64,000 nucleotides of DNA from the NCBI RefSeq assembly GCF_001610835.1, contig NZ_CP011270.1:7148001-7212000 (forward strand), given 5' to 3'. Position 1 is the stretch's first letter; each line of letters opens with the position of its first letter. The DNA comes from Planctomyces sp. SH-PL14 (GTDB taxonomy: Bacteria; Planctomycetota; Planctomycetia; Planctomycetales; Planctomycetaceae). Positions 31,633 to 41,267 of this stretch are shown piece by piece. The position numbers were made by a program, and so were the translations under genes. The notes beneath the pieces are model-generated. The model made no database searches and was not told the DNA's origin. It worked only from the letters and a program-made list of their open reading frames with translations.

Positions 31633-32026
31633 TCGGACCACCGATCCGCACGAACGCGAACGGTTGATGGAAGTTCAGGTGAACCGCCTGGCGATTAACG
31701 TGTACCTCCGGCAGGGGATACTCCCCCCGTCCGACCTCATGGAGTCCGCCTCACTGTGGCAGGGCTTCCTAGCGGACCAGATCCGGCAGAAACACCAGTT
31801 CACGCCAGGCGGTCGCCGCCGCCGCAACATGTCGGACGTTCGCATTCGTTCGATCACCGAAAGGGAGTGGCGGGAGCGGTCGGGGCTCGGGGAAGTCACC
31901 CGTGAGAACGGTCGGCGGTACCGCGCCTCTCGGGGCAGGAGAACGAATCTCCAGCGCGAGCGGTTCTATGCCGATATCGGCGAATCGTTCGACGCTGGGG
32001 AGCGTCTCCCGTCCATCGTCCGCTGA
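31625..32026 (+). CDS. 133-aa charged protein following the coat gene (unit 3)
   Basis: GTG start overlapping the coat stop. First ~105 residues close to 7875-8372, then a shorter end (GESFDAGERLPSIVR). Basic and soluble; function unknown. Confidence 0.6.
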   Translation: MLDRTTDPHERERLMEVQVNRLAINVYLRQGILPPSDLMESASLWQGFLADQIRQKHQFTPGGRRRRNMSDVRIRSITEREWRERSGLGEVTRENGRRYRASRGRRTNLQRERFYADIGESFDAGERLPSIVR

Positions 32027-32057
32027 ACTTCTCTGCTGTCACGCTCTACCGGGCGTA

Positions 32058-32098
32058 GGCCCTCGCCGTCCTCCTCGCGGCGGGGGCCGTTTTTGTTT
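32058..32098 (+). terminator. Rho-independent terminator after the coat gene group (unit 3)
   Basis: GGCCCTCGCCG pairs with CGGCGGGGGCC, followed by GTTTTTGTTT; equivalent to 8399-8440. Confidence 0.82.
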
Positions 32099-32111
32099 GG
32101 AAAGGATTCCA

Positions 32112-32387
32112 ATGGAAGCGTTCGAGGCCCAGATGGGCCAGGTCCTCCACCAGCTCGATCGGCTGCGCGAGCTGATGGAACCGATCGCCGACGTCTGCAA
32201 TGGCGTCCGCGTCTTCGTTTACGCGGTCTTGTGCTTTGCCGTCTTCTTCGCCGGCCTGCTGGCCGTCCTGTGGGCTTTCTTCCCGGAAAGGTTCCGCCAT
32301 GTTTTCCCCGCGCCGCCGGTTCCGCGTCCCTCTAACGCTCCGGCTCCTCCTTCGCCTCCTGCGTCGGATTGCTCCCCGTCTTCGTAA
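32112..32387 (+). CDS. 91-aa single-pass membrane protein (unit 3)
   Basis: ATG after GGAAAGGA. Starts MEAFEAQMGQVLHQLDRLRE; same membrane span as 8454-8729. Overlaps the start of the adsorption protein gene. Confidence 0.66.
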   Translation: MEAFEAQMGQVLHQLDRLRELMEPIADVCNGVRVFVYAVLCFAVFFAGLLAVLWAFFPERFRHVFPAPPVPRPSNAPAPPSPPASDCSPSS

Positions 32388-35232
32388 TTCGGTCGGCCTG
32401 GTCGTCGCGATCCTGCTCCTCCTGGGGGGCTGTAAATCGGCGCGCGCCGATTATCCCACCGATGTGAAGGTCTTCGTCCGCCTGGACGAGCTGCCTTCGG
32501 GACAGATCTTCGATCAGGTCTCCGGCCAGCAATGCACGTGGAACGGGACCGACACTGTTCAGATGGTCGGTTCGCGCAATTTCAAGTCGATCTCCACCAA
32601 CTCCGGCGGGCTGACGGTTCCGGCAACCATCCTCGACGCGATCCGCGCCGGCGGCTTCTGGAAGGGGCCGCATTCCGTCTGCTGGTGGCAGTACGGCCCG
32701 GAAACGTCCGGAGTGACCGGCGTCCTGGCCGTCGCCGGCGTCCCGGGGCAGTGGTACCCGTTCATGGCTCCGACGGATGGCGACTACTGGTTTGATGATC
32801 GGTACGTCAAAGGCTTGCAGCTCGTGTGCATGCAGCCGCAGTACCAGGTTGTTCACGGCTACCTCGTGCCGGAGTGGAATAACACCACCCTCGGCGGAAC
32901 GTGGTCCCTGATCGTGGTCCGCTGGGATCCGACGACCGGGGCCATGTCGCTCAACAAGAATGAAACGAAGTGGTCGCAGGCGCAACCGGTCCTCACTCAG
33001 CAGCACATCGGCGGCGGCGGCGGGGCGTTCACGCTTGGTACGAACGGGAATTGGGCCGGCCCGGGAACTCGCCTGGTCGGCTCCCTCGGGATCTTCGATC
33101 GCGTGATAACCGATGCCGAAGTGACGGAGCTGGTCAACCTGGGGCCGGGCTTCATCCCCGACTATTGGGACGAGGAGGATCCCGGGGAGGAGGAGGATCC
33201 CGGGGAGGAGGAACCGGGCGGGGGCGGTCCGGAGTGGTCGCAGCTCATAGCGGTGATCCAGGGGCAAACCGCCAAGCTCTCCGCGATTCAGGAAGCGGCC
33301 GAGGCCACCGAGCATCGTTTGACGGGCGTCTATTTCTACTTGATCGCGGCCGTGGAGTGCCTGGTCGTCCTGGCGGGGTTCTACCTCTTCCGGATCGCGA
33401 AATTCTCCATGAACTCCAAGACGCCATTCGCGATCGCGGCGGTCTTCCTCAGCCTGGCCGGCAGCGCGTTCGCCCAGGCTCCGGACCCGTGTCTTCTGTG
33501 GGAAAAGTGCATCGGGGCGAAGCTCAATGGCAATCACGCGTTGCCGGTCGGTCCGTTCGAGGTGACGTGCCTCGGGGCCTCCAGCTTTGAGGTCACCGGC
33601 GACCATGTCGCGTGCAACCTGCCGAATGAGCTGCGCGTTGTCCGGATCATCCTGCGGTATCACCCGACGGCGCAGGGCGAAGACAGGTCGCTTGACTGGA
33701 TCGTCAAGGCAGCCACCGCCACGACGCACGGAAGCGCCTTCGACAGCAACGACGCATACGGGGACACGAGGTACTACGGCCGGCCGGCGACCTCCCCGGC
33801 CGGTACCCCGTGGCGGCAGTTGGCTCCGTTCTCGGTCGCACCCTGCAAGGACTGCGGGCAGTGCGATATGTGCATTTACGCGGAGCTGTTCGAGCTGTAC
33901 TCCGACAACGTCGATAACCCAGCCTGGCCAAAAGGGCGGGGCAGCCGCACGCAGTACGGTCTTCACGGGAGCGGGGACTGTGTCGTGCCGGCGGGGAACG
34001 GGAACGGAGCGGGCGGCGATCCCGGTTCCGGGACTGGTGGCAATGGTGGCGGTACGCCGTTCCCTGGAGGCCCGGGCCAGGACGATGACGATGATGGCGT
34101 ACCGAACGGGCAGGATCCCGACCGGGACGGGGACGGGATTCCGAACGGCGACGATCCGGATCGCGACGGGGACGGGATCCCGAATCCCCAGGATCCTGAG
34201 CCGGACGGCCCGCCTGACGATGGACCTGGCACGAACCCCGGCGACCCGGGGAATGACAACGACGATGACGGGGTCGACGATCCGGAGGACCCGGACGACG
34301 ACAACGATGGGATTCCCGACGAGAACGATCCCAGCCAGTACGGCGGCTGCGTGCTTCCCAGCGGGGGCCTGGACACGGATTGCGACGGGATCGTGGACTC
34401 CGAGGATCCCTGCATCGCGACCATCAAGGACGACAGCGACTGTGACGACGTTCGGGACGTCGACGATGTGTGTCCGGAACACGATGACCTGGCCGATGGG
34501 GACAATGACGGGGTGCCCGATGGGTGTGACAACTGCCCCGCGTCTCCGAACCCCCAGCAGAAGAACTCCGACGATGACGAGTTCGGGGACGCCTGCGACG
34601 ACGACGACGACAACGACGGGAAGGATGACTCCGAGGACGACGACGACGATGGGGACGGGATCCCCGATGTCGACGAGGACCAGTGCCAGGAAGCCGAGGG
34701 GGAAGAACAGGCCGCGCAATGCGGGTGCGCCCGGATCCTCGATTCCTTCTATTACCGGCTCTACTCGTTCCTGACGGGCGACCGGGCCGACGTCGGGGCC
34801 GGGTACCGGACCGGGGACGGGGATCCGGGGAGCGCCAATTACGTTCCCGGCGGCGAGGGCGGGATCTTTACGTACCTCTTCGACTCGCGCCGGAAGATCT
34901 CCTCTTGGGGCCAGCCGGCCAGCGGGGGGAACGGTGAGGATCCCCCCGAGGAGGAGCCAGGGGAGGGGACTCCAACGACCGACAAGAACCGGCTGCCGAT
35001 TCCGTTCCTCGACCTGGACAGGCTCGCCGAATTCGACAGTACGAATATGCCAGCCTTTGAATATAAGCCCATCGAGCTGGATTGGGACGAGGGCGTTTTC
35101 TATGGCGAGGAAAACGTCTTGGAGTGGGACTTCCTGGAGTTCGCCCACTTGATAAAGAACTGTGCGGCTATTGCTCTGATTTGGGGCTATGGGACGGCAA
35201 TTATCTTTGCCTTCTTTAAGTCCGCCACATGA
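32299..35232 (+). CDS. Giant pIII-like adsorption protein (unit 3)
   Basis: 977 aa; ATG after GGAAAGG. Same architecture as 8641-11553: signal peptide (ends SARA), LamG-like domain closing GIFDRVITDAEVTELV, an acidic linker with an extra DPGEEE repeat, membrane span (YLIAAVECLVVLAGFYLF), second signal-like stretch (ends AFAQA), Cys segment, TSP3-type repeats and C-terminal span. From the acidic linker onward only a handful of residues differ from unit 2, whereas the LamG part has dozens of differences. This suggests the N-terminal domain determines host or receptor specificity. Confidence 0.8.
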   Translation: MFSPRRRFRVPLTLRLLLRLLRRIAPRLRNSVGLVVAILLLLGGCKSARADYPTDVKVFVRLDELPSGQIFDQVSGQQCTWNGTDTVQMVGSRNFKSISTNSGGLTVPATILDAIRAGGFWKGPHSVCWWQYGPETSGVTGVLAVAGVPGQWYPFMAPTDGDYWFDDRYVKGLQLVCMQPQYQVVHGYLVPEWNNTTLGGTWSLIVVRWDPTTGAMSLNKNETKWSQAQPVLTQQHIGGGGGAFTLGTNGNWAGPGTRLVGSLGIFDRVITDAEVTELVNLGPGFIPDYWDEEDPGEEEDPGEEEPGGGGPEWSQLIAVIQGQTAKLSAIQEAAEATEHRLTGVYFYLIAAVECLVVLAGFYLFRIAKFSMNSKTPFAIAAVFLSLAGSAFAQAPDPCLLWEKCIGAKLNGNHALPVGPFEVTCLGASSFEVTGDHVACNLPNELRVVRIILRYHPTAQGEDRSLDWIVKAATATTHGSAFDSNDAYGDTRYYGRPATSPAGTPWRQLAPFSVAPCKDCGQCDMCIYAELFELYSDNVDNPAWPKGRGSRTQYGLHGSGDCVVPAGNGNGAGGDPGSGTGGNGGGTPFPGGPGQDDDDDGVPNGQDPDRDGDGIPNGDDPDRDGDGIPNPQDPEPDGPPDDGPGTNPGDPGNDNDDDGVDDPEDPDDDNDGIPDENDPSQYGGCVLPSGGLDTDCDGIVDSEDPCIATIKDDSDCDDVRDVDDVCPEHDDLADGDNDGVPDGCDNCPASPNPQQKNSDDDEFGDACDDDDDNDGKDDSEDDDDDGDGIPDVDEDQCQEAEGEEQAAQCGCARILDSFYYRLYSFLTGDRADVGAGYRTGDGDPGSANYVPGGEGGIFTYLFDSRRKISSWGQPASGGNGEDPPEEEPGEGTPTTDKNRLPIPFLDLDRLAEFDSTNMPAFEYKPIELDWDEGVFYGEENVLEWDFLEFAHLIKNCAAIALIWGYGTAIIFAFFKSAT

Positions 35233-35243
35233 AAGGGGCTGTT

Positions 35244-35750
35244 ATGCGATACGTTTTGTTGTTGCTGTTCGTCCTGGCGGCGGTCCCCGCGATCGCCCAG
35301 GAGAACGGGGATCAAATCTTTAGCGGTGGTATTCCCGGGGAACCGCTGCGCCCGGAGACGGTCCCGCAGAAACCCGAACAGCAGGTCGGGTGGATCGATT
35401 GGGTGCTGGATCTCACCGGGTTCATCTGGAGCACCTTCCTGGAGCTCGTCGAGTGGTGCGTCTACGTGCCGGCCGAGTGGCTCCGGGACCTGGCCTTCTC
35501 GTGGTTCTGCTGGATCATGACAGGCGTCGGGGGCTACATCGAGGAAATCGTGCCGTTCGTGAACTGGCAGTCTAAGGCCAGCTCGACGAGCTACATCCGC
35601 GTCGGCATCGAGTGGATCGAGAAGTCTTCCGGCTTCTTTGCCGAAATCTTCCCGTTCGGGCTGTGGATCAGTCTCACGACGATCTGGCTCGGGGTCGAAT
35701 CCGGCCTGGCTGTGGTGCGCTGGATCATCGCCCTCATTCCGAGTCTGTGA
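35244..35750 (+). CDS. pVI-like minor coat/membrane protein (unit 3)
   Basis: 168 aa; ATG after AAAGGGG (an ATG at 35229 is also in frame). Signal peptide MRYVLLLLFVLAAVPAIAQ and the same helices as 11565-12071, with a single residue changed (ETGD to ENGD). Confidence 0.7.
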   Translation: MRYVLLLLFVLAAVPAIAQENGDQIFSGGIPGEPLRPETVPQKPEQQVGWIDWVLDLTGFIWSTFLELVEWCVYVPAEWLRDLAFSWFCWIMTGVGGYIEEIVPFVNWQSKASSTSYIRVGIEWIEKSSGFFAEIFPFGLWISLTTIWLGVESGLAVVRWIIALIPSL

Positions 35751-35751
35751 G

Positions 35752-36036
35752 ATGGTTCCGGACTTCGTTCCGATGCGCGTCATTGCGATCGCTCGCGATT
35801 CGACGCGCGTCGATTCCTTCCGCCTGGCGATCCGTCGGATGTCGCGTCAAATCGCGAATGTCGCTGCCTGGCGGGAGCATTTCATCGTGTTCGTGGACCG
35901 GCGGACGGGCCGAGGTGAAACGGTGTTCGCCGTGTTCGTGGGTGCTCCTCCTCCGATGGGGGAGGAGATCGTTAACTGGATTGCGCAGGGCGTTCGCCTG
36001 GACGCGCAGCGTCTTAGGGAAAGGTGGGAAAGCTGA
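35752..36036 (+). CDS. 94-aa protein upstream of zot (unit 3)
   Basis: Starts MVPDFVPMRVIAIARDSTRV; shares the STRVDS segment encoded by the palindrome and FRLAIRRMSRQIA with 12073-12348 but is otherwise diverged. TGA overlaps the zot ATG. Confidence 0.6.
   Translation: MVPDFVPMRVIAIARDSTRVDSFRLAIRRMSRQIANVAAWREHFIVFVDRRTGRGETVFAVFVGAPPPMGEEIVNWIAQGVRLDAQRLRERWES
35798..35815. repeat. Near-copy of the 18-bp palindrome
   Basis: ATTCGACGCGCGTCGATT: the 14-bp core TCGACGCGCGTCGA at 35800-35813 is intact, with one outer base pair changed. Same gene position as 12110-12127. Confidence 0.8.
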
Positions 36037-37670
36037 TGGCATGGCGGCCGATCATGACGACGACGATCGGGGTAGCGGGATCCGGGAAGACATACTCCCG
36101 CGTCTGCTACCTGGTCGACAAGTACCTGCCTCACGAGGCGGGCAAGCTGTATACGAATCTCCCATTGAAGCCGGCGGCGATCGCCGAATACTGCCGCAAG
36201 GTGTACGGGTCAGATCCCAAGGAGATCCTGGACCGGATCTACCTCATTCCGCCGGAGGTCCTGGAGAAGTGGCAGGAGGAGAAGGAGGGGCCGTGGGAGT
36301 ATTTCCCGCACCCGATCGCCGGGCACATCATCATCGACGAAGCCCACCGGTTCGTGTCGTCCCAACACGAAAAGGAATGGGCTCGGAAGTGGCAAGTCTG
36401 GATCGGGGAACTGCGGCACCTTCACGGCTCGATTGAGTTCATGACTCAGGCCGAAAACAAGCTCCCTCGGGAGTTCAAGGAAGAGTGCGAACGGAAGATC
36501 GTCATTGAGACCGACGAGAGCCGGCGGGACTCGTGGTTTAACATCGAGTGGCACTACTGGTACCAGCTCTGGGCGAAGCTCCGGGGCCGGTACGTCCCGA
36601 TGACGATCGCCACCGAGATGAAGAACGTGGGATCGAAGAAGTTCGAAACCACGCTGGAAACCGCGTACGTCCGCCGGCCGGAGATCTTCGCTCTCTATGA
36701 CTCCTTCTCGAATCCCAACTTGGGCGGGGAGGCGCTCGGCCGGCCGAAGATGGAATACGAGCGGATGACCTGGCCGCGATTCCTGCTCTGGTTCTTCCTG
36801 CAGAACCCGAAACAGATCATGTGGCGGTTCGGGGTCGTGACGTTCACGGTCTGGATGATCTTCGGGGGCTGGCAATGGATCTTCACCAGCTTCATGGCGG
36901 CGCTCAGTCCGGCCGAGAAGAAGCCGGCGGCGGCCGTCGCAAAGGCTCCGCTGATGAAGCCGTTCGATCCGTCGAGAGGGAAGGGGAAGCCGAAGGATCC
37001 GGAGCCCACTCCCGCACCTGGCTATGAGGAGTTTCTGGACGCGCGGCGGGCGGCCGCCGCGATGCAGCAGGCCAGGTCGGCCGTGAGGAACTCCAGGGCC
37101 GTTCCCGACCAGGCGAAGGGGCCGGTGATCGACGAGCTGGAAGCGGCTCTCCAGCAGTATGAAGAGGCTTACAAGCGATCATCCGAAGTGGTCGGAATGG
37201 TCGGCGAGGAAATCATTCTGCGGGATGGATCCCGCTTCAAGAAAGGGGAGACGATTCCCGATGGCTTGCTCAAAGGTCGGTCCGTCACGTCGTTCGATCG
37301 CAAGACTCAGCTTTTTGTGCTGGATAACGGTGAGCACCTTAAGCTCGGGGGGCTGCCTAAATCCGCTACGGAGAATCTCGCCACCGCAGCCAAACCCAAG
37401 CGGGTACCAGTCAAAACCCGCGTTGTTTCCGAAGCTCTATCAGGAGTTGCAGATACCGGCCCCCAGGTCGATCGCAACGGCCCAGCAGGAGCGGGAGGAC
37501 CTGGAGTGCCGGGGCCTTCAATTCCGGTTCCTCTTGGCGTGGATCGCCGACAGATGGGAAATCAACCTGATAACGGAGCCGGAGCTGCTCGAAAGGGAAG
37601 TGGAGCTGCACCTCCGCAAAGCGACCCTCCCTCAAATCCTGGCGGCGGTCTGTCGCCAGTTGGGAGTTGA
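36036..37670 (+). CDS. zot: Zot/pI-type phage assembly ATPase (unit 3)
   Basis: 544 aa. Walker A GVAGSGKT and Walker B HIIIDEAH as in unit 2; membrane span VVTFTVWMIFGGWQWIF. Most differences from unit 2 in the DNA are silent, except in the final ~40 residues, which lie in the secretin overlap where the secretin frame is conserved instead. Confidence 0.93.
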   Translation: MAWRPIMTTTIGVAGSGKTYSRVCYLVDKYLPHEAGKLYTNLPLKPAAIAEYCRKVYGSDPKEILDRIYLIPPEVLEKWQEEKEGPWEYFPHPIAGHIIIDEAHRFVSSQHEKEWARKWQVWIGELRHLHGSIEFMTQAENKLPREFKEECERKIVIETDESRRDSWFNIEWHYWYQLWAKLRGRYVPMTIATEMKNVGSKKFETTLETAYVRRPEIFALYDSFSNPNLGGEALGRPKMEYERMTWPRFLLWFFLQNPKQIMWRFGVVTFTVWMIFGGWQWIFTSFMAALSPAEKKPAAAVAKAPLMKPFDPSRGKGKPKDPEPTPAPGYEEFLDARRAAAAMQQARSAVRNSRAVPDQAKGPVIDELEAALQQYEEAYKRSSEVVGMVGEEIILRDGSRFKKGETIPDGLLKGRSVTSFDRKTQLFVLDNGEHLKLGGLPKSATENLATAAKPKRVPVKTRVVSEALSGVADTGPQVDRNGPAGAGGPGVPGPSIPVPLGVDRRQMGNQPDNGAGAARKGSGAAPPQSDPPSNPGGGLSPVGS

Positions 37671-38793
37671 GGTCACCCGCTCGGGCGAGCTGTACGTGAT
37701 CGGGGCGCTGAAGCCGTCCGACCGGGCCGCGATCGTCCGGCGGGTCCGCCGGCTGAAAGCGGCCGATCTGTCGAGCGTGCTGTGCCAGGTCCTCTCCGGG
37801 ATCGGGGCCGTGCAGGTCTTCCCCGACGGTCTGTGCATCATCTCGGACACAGTCGAGGTCTTGGACCGGGTCGCCGCGATCATCGATCAGCTCGAAGCGG
37901 CCGAGTCGGTGACCTGGTGCGTCCAGCTCCATATCCTCCGGCTCTCGGACCGGGATATCCGGAATCTCGGCCTGGACGTGGTCCCGGCCCTCGACCTGGC
38001 TGCCACCCTCGGGGCCGCGTCGCAGGGGATCCCGGCCGGGCTCAATGTGAACCTCGGCGCGACCCTCAAGGGCCTCCTGGACTTCGCCAACGAAAAGAGC
38101 CGGACGATGATCGTCGCGGAACCGCTCATGCTCATTGTCGACGGCGACACCGGCACCTGGCAGCGATCGCGGCAAGTCCCGATCGAAAGCTCCGTGATCG
38201 ACCCGCGCACCGGGGCCATCTCGCGGAGCTACGATTACCGATCGGCCGGGCTCAACGTGACGGTCGACCTACGGGAGTCGTCCTGGCGATCGGCGCGCGT
38301 CAATTTCAACGTTCAGCTTGGGGACGTGATCTCCGGCGGCGACGGATCCGGACCGCCAGTCATCGCCGATCAGTCGCTCAAGGTCTCGGCCGACGTCTAC
38401 ACCGGCGGTGTCTACCTGGTCGGGGCGCTCCGGGAGGGGACCGGGAACAAAGGTGCGGCCGGCGCACTCAAGTTCGGCGATCGCCAGTCGTCCGATTCGA
38501 CAGAGGTTGTTGTCTTCGCTCGTGTCGCCCGGATTGCTGGATCCCTTCTTCCGCATCCAGCGACGGAGGGGCCGGAGCAGGGGGGGGCCCCGACCGACCC
38601 CAGGGAGGGCGGGGGGGCACCGGCGGAGGACCCGGAGGCGTCCGGGCCTGCGCTCTGTCCCGATCCTGTAGCGAATCCAGGGGAGCTGATCCCTACTCCG
38701 GCCGGTCCGGAGCTGCCGCGTCTCGAGCTGCTCGAGCCAGTCTCCCGAGTACCGAAAAAGCCCATGGCGTCTGTCACGGGCGCTCGAGACTGA
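37261..38793 (+). CDS. pIV-like secretin with ancestral tail (unit 3)
   Basis: 510 aa from ATG after AAAGGGGAG (in-frame ATG also at 37159). Same domains as 13573-15060. The Pro-rich tail (EGGGAPAEDPEASGPALCPD; PAGPELPRLELLEPVSR) matches the tail read from the pseudogene at 18224-18949, so this is the ancestral 3' end. Confidence 0.86.
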   Translation: MACSKVGPSRRSIARLSFLCWITVSTLSSGGCLNPLRRISPPQPNPSGYQSKPALFPKLYQELQIPAPRSIATAQQEREDLECRGLQFRFLLAWIADRWEINLITEPELLEREVELHLRKATLPQILAAVCRQLGVEVTRSGELYVIGALKPSDRAAIVRRVRRLKAADLSSVLCQVLSGIGAVQVFPDGLCIISDTVEVLDRVAAIIDQLEAAESVTWCVQLHILRLSDRDIRNLGLDVVPALDLAATLGAASQGIPAGLNVNLGATLKGLLDFANEKSRTMIVAEPLMLIVDGDTGTWQRSRQVPIESSVIDPRTGAISRSYDYRSAGLNVTVDLRESSWRSARVNFNVQLGDVISGGDGSGPPVIADQSLKVSADVYTGGVYLVGALREGTGNKGAAGALKFGDRQSSDSTEVVVFARVARIAGSLLPHPATEGPEQGGAPTDPREGGGAPAEDPEASGPALCPDPVANPGELIPTPAGPELPRLELLEPVSRVPKKPMASVTGARD

Positions 38794-38939
38794 ATCTGGC
38801 AAAGGATCAGCCCGGCGACCCGGTAAGACTCGAATCGGCTGACGCGTTTTCGTGTGGAGTTAAGTTACCCCGGGAATTCCCTGATGCCGCGCCCCTACGA
38901 TCCGCTTCAACCCGTTCAACCGAACCACCGGAACCGGCA

Positions 38940-40307
38940 ATGTCAGAATGTGTCGCATCCTCTCGTTTTGAAGGGAATTCGGCCGCATTGCAGCAGATTG
39001 ATGCAACAGTTCGGGCGTTCTTAACACTCCTTGTGAACAGGTCCACTGCCGGGTGGAGCTGGCTTGCTCGGGATGTCCCAGTCCAACTGCGGAGTCCTTT
39101 GGTGAGACGCTCTGTCCGAGTCCCCGCCGCTTCCCGTAAAGGGGCCATGCTGGTCCTGATCGGCATGCTGCTGGTGTTGTTCTTGGCGATGGTCGTATTC
39201 GCCGTCGACGTCTCCTACATGCAGCTGACCCGCACGGAGCTGCGTGCGGCCGCCGATGCCGCGGCCAAGGCCGGGGTCGAATGCCTTCGCCGGACGCAGT
39301 CAGCCGACAAGGCCGCGCTCGCGGCCATAGGTCTTGCCCAGTACAACAAGATCGGCGGCAAGCCGCTGGTTCTGACCCGCAACGATTTGGAATTCGGCCA
39401 GGTTGCGTTGTTGAATGGCGAGTGGAGCTTCACGCCGGGGGCGGAGCCATTCCGGGCGATGCGGGTCAACGCCTCATTATCGAAGGAGAGTTCCAGCGGC
39501 CCGGTACACCTGTTGTTTGGAGGGTTGCTTGGACGGAGCACATTCACTCCCCGAATGTCTGCCGTAGCCGCGCAATTCGACCAAGACATCATCTTGGCAC
39601 TCGACCGGTCCCATTCAATGACCTTCGATCTCTCTGGGGTCGACTGGAAATATCCCCCAGGCATCCCCGCTTACCCTGTTGGCATGACTCTTCCACCCCA
39701 CGCGACTCTAAGTCGCTGGGCTGCTTTGATGAAAGCAGTTGACGCCTTCGACGACATCATTGGGCAGGCAAATCTGCAGCCCCGCGTCGGAATTGTTACG
39801 TGGTCGTCCGAGGTTACGAAGAACTCGGTTGAGTATCTGTTAACGAAAGTGACTTCCCCGGTCATCGCCCGCGATTTGGAAGTGACCGATGCCATTGTCA
39901 ACGGTGACAAGAAGGGAAAAGGGAAGAAGAAGAAGGGGCTGAAAAAGAAAATTGCCTCCCGGGCAACATCGCCAATGCTCGGCGCAACCAATATGTCCGC
40001 CGGCTTGAACGAAGCTTTGCGTATGTTGGAGCAGGACACTTCTAAGCCACTCGCAAAGAAGACGATCGTCCTTATGACCGATGGGCTATGGAATCAGGGG
40101 TCAGACCCGGTGGAAGTTGCCCGTGCCGCCAAGTCCCGCGGCGTCGTGGTTCACACCATTACGTTCCTGCCCGGGGCAGAGCAGGACGCCATGGAGCAGA
40201 TCGCGACGATCACCGGAGGACGGCACTACTTTGCACAAAATGCAGCGGAGCTCGAAGCGGCCTTTCGAGAACTCGCGTTCGCAATGCCAGTTCTCCTTAC
40301 GCAGTAG
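38940..40307 (+). CDS. TadG-like protein with von Willebrand A domain
   Basis: 455 aa from ATG 38940; the true start could be nearer the membrane span. Tad N-terminal motif: GAMLVLIGMLLVLFLAMVVF then AVDVSYMQLTRTELRAAADA. The vWA domain has a MIDAS-like DRSHS motif and later TIVLMTDGLWN; a Lys-rich loop (KKGKGKKKKGLKKK) interrupts it. TadG-type proteins belong to Flp/Tad pilus loci, but no other tad gene is here. Found only in unit 3. Its role in a filamentous phage is unclear; adhesion or envelope interaction is possible. Confidence 0.8.
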   Translation: MSECVASSRFEGNSAALQQIDATVRAFLTLLVNRSTAGWSWLARDVPVQLRSPLVRRSVRVPAASRKGAMLVLIGMLLVLFLAMVVFAVDVSYMQLTRTELRAAADAAAKAGVECLRRTQSADKAALAAIGLAQYNKIGGKPLVLTRNDLEFGQVALLNGEWSFTPGAEPFRAMRVNASLSKESSSGPVHLLFGGLLGRSTFTPRMSAVAAQFDQDIILALDRSHSMTFDLSGVDWKYPPGIPAYPVGMTLPPHATLSRWAALMKAVDAFDDIIGQANLQPRVGIVTWSSEVTKNSVEYLLTKVTSPVIARDLEVTDAIVNGDKKGKGKKKKGLKKKIASRATSPMLGATNMSAGLNEALRMLEQDTSKPLAKKTIVLMTDGLWNQGSDPVEVARAAKSRGVVVHTITFLPGAEQDAMEQIATITGGRHYFAQNAAELEAAFRELAFAMPVLLTQ

Positions 40308-40496
40308 TCGTGGATGAGGTCCAACGCGGCGGCACCGATTCCATTTTTCAGGACGACGTGCCCTCCGTTGAGCTTCTTTACCAATGGCACGTTCGAAAAG
40401 CGCAATTCCGGTGGACCGAAGCGCCGCCCGTCATGGCAACCTGGTCTAAAGCCCGGCCGCACACCAAAGATGAGCGTTTCCCTGCTACTGGCGTCT

Positions 40497-40703
40497 TTAA
40501 CAGTACTCGGGGGTGCATCTGAACCACTTCGGTCGCGGCGTCGATTGCGTATGCCGAGGAGGTTTCGCCAGTCCCCTGATGGCGATCCGATACACGCGGA
40601 ATCCTTCTGCCACAGCCACGATGCCGAGTGCTGAGATGACCAGGATGGCGAATAGGCTAAAGCGACGCATGCGTGGAGGAGTAGCGAAGGAGTGGGCGTC
40701 CAT
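40497..40703 (-). CDS. 68-aa single-pass membrane protein
   Basis: ATG preceded by CAGGA. Starts MDAHSFATPPRMRRF; span SLFAILVISALGIVAVAEGF and a basic tail. Its start overlaps the end of the next leftward gene (40657-41157), suggesting coupling. Unknown function. Confidence 0.5.
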   Translation of the reverse strand: MDAHSFATPPRMRRFSLFAILVISALGIVAVAEGFRVYRIAIRGLAKPPRHTQSTPRPKWFRCTPEYC

Positions 40704-41157
40704 GCTTTCGGTCCTGAAAGACTTCAGGCTGCGGCTCACTGGCGGTTTGATCCCATAGTGCGTCCATGGACACATCGCGACCGAAGTAGGCGAAAACCCA
40801 GTCATAGGTTCTCGATGGCGGCATGCACGATACGACTCGGCCGAGCTGGGTCACCGTGCAGAGCTCTGCAATCTGCTGCAACAGGCCATGGAGGACCAGA
40901 TTCGTGACCTTCACACCGGGGAGAGGGCAGAACCAGTTTTCGTAATGGCAAAGACGTCGCAGAAGGGCGATGTCGTCCCAAGAAAGAAAGATGTCGTAAG
41001 CAAGGCGCCGGTCCGGCAGGGGAGGAACGTCGTTCACGTTCGCGTCGTGAGGGCAAACGTGATTGTTGACGGCTCGCCAGTCCACCGGCACGGCTCGGTC
41101 TCCACTCGTCGCGTTCGGTCCCGTTGAGGCGAGCGACGCCGTGAGGGCGCTCGCCAT
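40657..41157 (-). CDS. Winged-helix-like protein with N-terminal extension
   Basis: 166 aa from a proposed ATG. The C-terminal ~100 residues (DIFLSWDDIALLRRLCHYE; NLVLHGLLQQIAELCTVTQL; GRVVSCMPPS) follow the pattern of 20143-20433 and 42936-43220. The N-terminal ~50 residues are low-complexity and the start is uncertain. Confidence 0.5.
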   Translation of the reverse strand: MASALTASLASTGPNATSGDRAVPVDWRAVNNHVCPHDANVNDVPPLPDRRLAYDIFLSWDDIALLRRLCHYENWFCPLPGVKVTNLVLHGLLQQIAELCTVTQLGRVVSCMPPSRTYDWVFAYFGRDVSMDALWDQTASEPQPEVFQDRKHGRPLLRYSSTHASL

Positions 41158-41206
41158 TCGGACAAGCCTAGGTCGAAAGACGGAACCTCGCGGCCAGAAA
41201 AAGCGA

Positions 41207-41267
41207 AAAACCGGCTCGGGAACTCGTGCAGGCGGGCCAGCACCGCTTTCGCTCAACCGAAGCCGGA
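41207..41267. repeat. 61-bp dispersed repeat, copy 2
   Basis: Almost identical to 236-296 in unit 1. Lies in an interval (41158-41720) that holds no convincing gene. Confidence 0.6.
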
